5,047 nt of DNA, taken from NCBI GenBank assembly GCA_934675685.1, contig CAKURL010000059.1:1-5047 (forward strand), written 5' to 3'. The notes below the pieces were generated by a model that was not told the DNA's origin, ran no database searches, and was given only the letters and a program-made list of their open reading frames with translations. Shown here in pieces: positions 4,762-5,047 of this stretch; within the stretch, counting starts at the first letter, position 1, and each line of letters starts with the position of its first letter. Both the position numbers and the translations under genes were made by a program. This DNA comes from an uncultured Candidatus Melainabacteria bacterium (GTDB lineage: Bacteria > Cyanobacteriota > Vampirovibrionia > Gastranaerophilales > Gastranaerophilaceae).

Positions 4762-4886
4762 AGGAACCAAAAAGAAGAAAATATCGCCATGTGGATATCC
4801 TTCAATTCAAAAATAGAAATTAAAAAACAAATGGCATACGAAAAGAAAAACCGGAGAGCAAGCCGTCTTATTATTTAATAAAAGAA

Positions 4887-5047
4887 TTAAAACACGTATT
4901 TCGTGAGATGACTTTTTGGCGCGCTTGACTGTTTTTCTTCAGACATTTGTTTTTTAATTGTGGGGTGAAATAAAAGCCTTAGATTTTTCTCTTTCGGTTC
5001 ACTTTCTCTTTTGCATTTGTCTGGCGTTTGAAGAATGGTAAAAGAGA
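4887..5047 (-). CDS. Possible 3' end of an unknown gene, cut by the right edge
   Basis: On the minus strand a frame is open from the window edge for at least 52 codons and stops with TAA at 4887-4889. The visible end contains RLLFHPTIKKQM (23-34 of the visible part) and ends SHLTKYVF. It is hydrophilic and rich in Lys, Glu and Ser, with no recognised motif. In such AT-rich DNA an open frame of this length is mildly suggestive of coding, and the other minus frames here are broken early. It would converge on the prepilin-collar operon. It could still be chance. Confidence 0.4.
   Translation of the reverse strand, partial: SFTILQTPDKCKRESEPKEKNLRLLFHPTIKKQMSEEKQSSAPKSHLTKYVF

Larger units (their letters stand above)
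4602..4886. other. Intergenic stretch made largely of hairpin repeats
   Basis: No supported gene is seen here. A plus-strand frame crosses it (GTG at 4573 to a stop at 4878), but that frame begins inside the terminator, has no ribosome site and reads through inverted repeats. Its CHSES...LKHEM-like wording is the usual translation of dispersed intergenic repeats. The three hairpins are listed separately. Positions 4765-4886 hold AT-rich sequence in which nothing further was recognised. Confidence 0.6.

Noticed and set aside
4573..4878. 101-codon plus-strand open frame
   Set aside because: It starts at GTG inside the terminator stem region, lacks a ribosome site, and its product is a translation of hairpin repeats.

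Overview
This AT-rich window (roughly one-third G+C by eye) is bacterial and looks like an obligate or near-obligate anaerobe, because its main operon encodes a four-subunit, ferredoxin-linked 2-oxoacid oxidoreductase. A prepilin-type signal, a Sec-type signal peptide and dispersed hairpin repeats of the kind seen in uncultured gut and host-associated diderms fit a Gram-negative-type organism. The taxon cannot be fixed from the sequence. Elusimicrobiota, Gastranaerophilales-like lineages and AT-rich gut Alphaproteobacteria are possibilities only.

Positions 1-3175, minus strand: one tightly packed operon reading right to left. A sigma70-like promoter (TTGAAA, 17 nt, TTTAAT) carries a perfect inverted repeat between its -35 and -10 elements. 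Downstream come the 2x[4Fe-4S] ferredoxin subunit (delta), the VorB/KorA-type alpha subunit, the TPP-binding beta subunit, the gamma subunit and the 5' part of fabH, which runs off the left edge. Genes overlap or are a few bases apart. The enzyme would interconvert 2-oxoacids and acyl-CoA with ferredoxin; FabH condenses an acyl-CoA with malonyl-ACP to start a fatty acid. The operon therefore suggests acyl-CoA primer supply coupled to fatty acid initiation.

Positions 3221-3732: a small XRE-family regulator on the minus strand lies directly upstream of the operon. A 167-bp divergent intergenic region follows, with repeated AAACATT boxes and two candidate plus-strand promoters. One of these (TTGAAA, 17 nt, TTTAAC) closely resembles the promoter in front of the oxidoreductase operon, so both flanks of the regulator may share a control signal.

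Positions 3733-4601, plus strand: a two-gene unit closed by a strong intrinsic terminator. The first gene starts at TTG and encodes a 115-residue protein that joins a type IV prepilin N-terminus to a phage tail-collar-like domain. The second encodes a 147-residue secreted protein that I do not recognise. This pair is the most unusual content of the window.

Positions 4602-5047: mostly intergenic, with a chain of three hairpins that looks like a dispersed repeat. At the right edge a minus-strand frame stays open for at least 52 codons and may be the 3' end of another gene. No RNA genes, CRISPR arrays, insertion sequences or transposases were seen.
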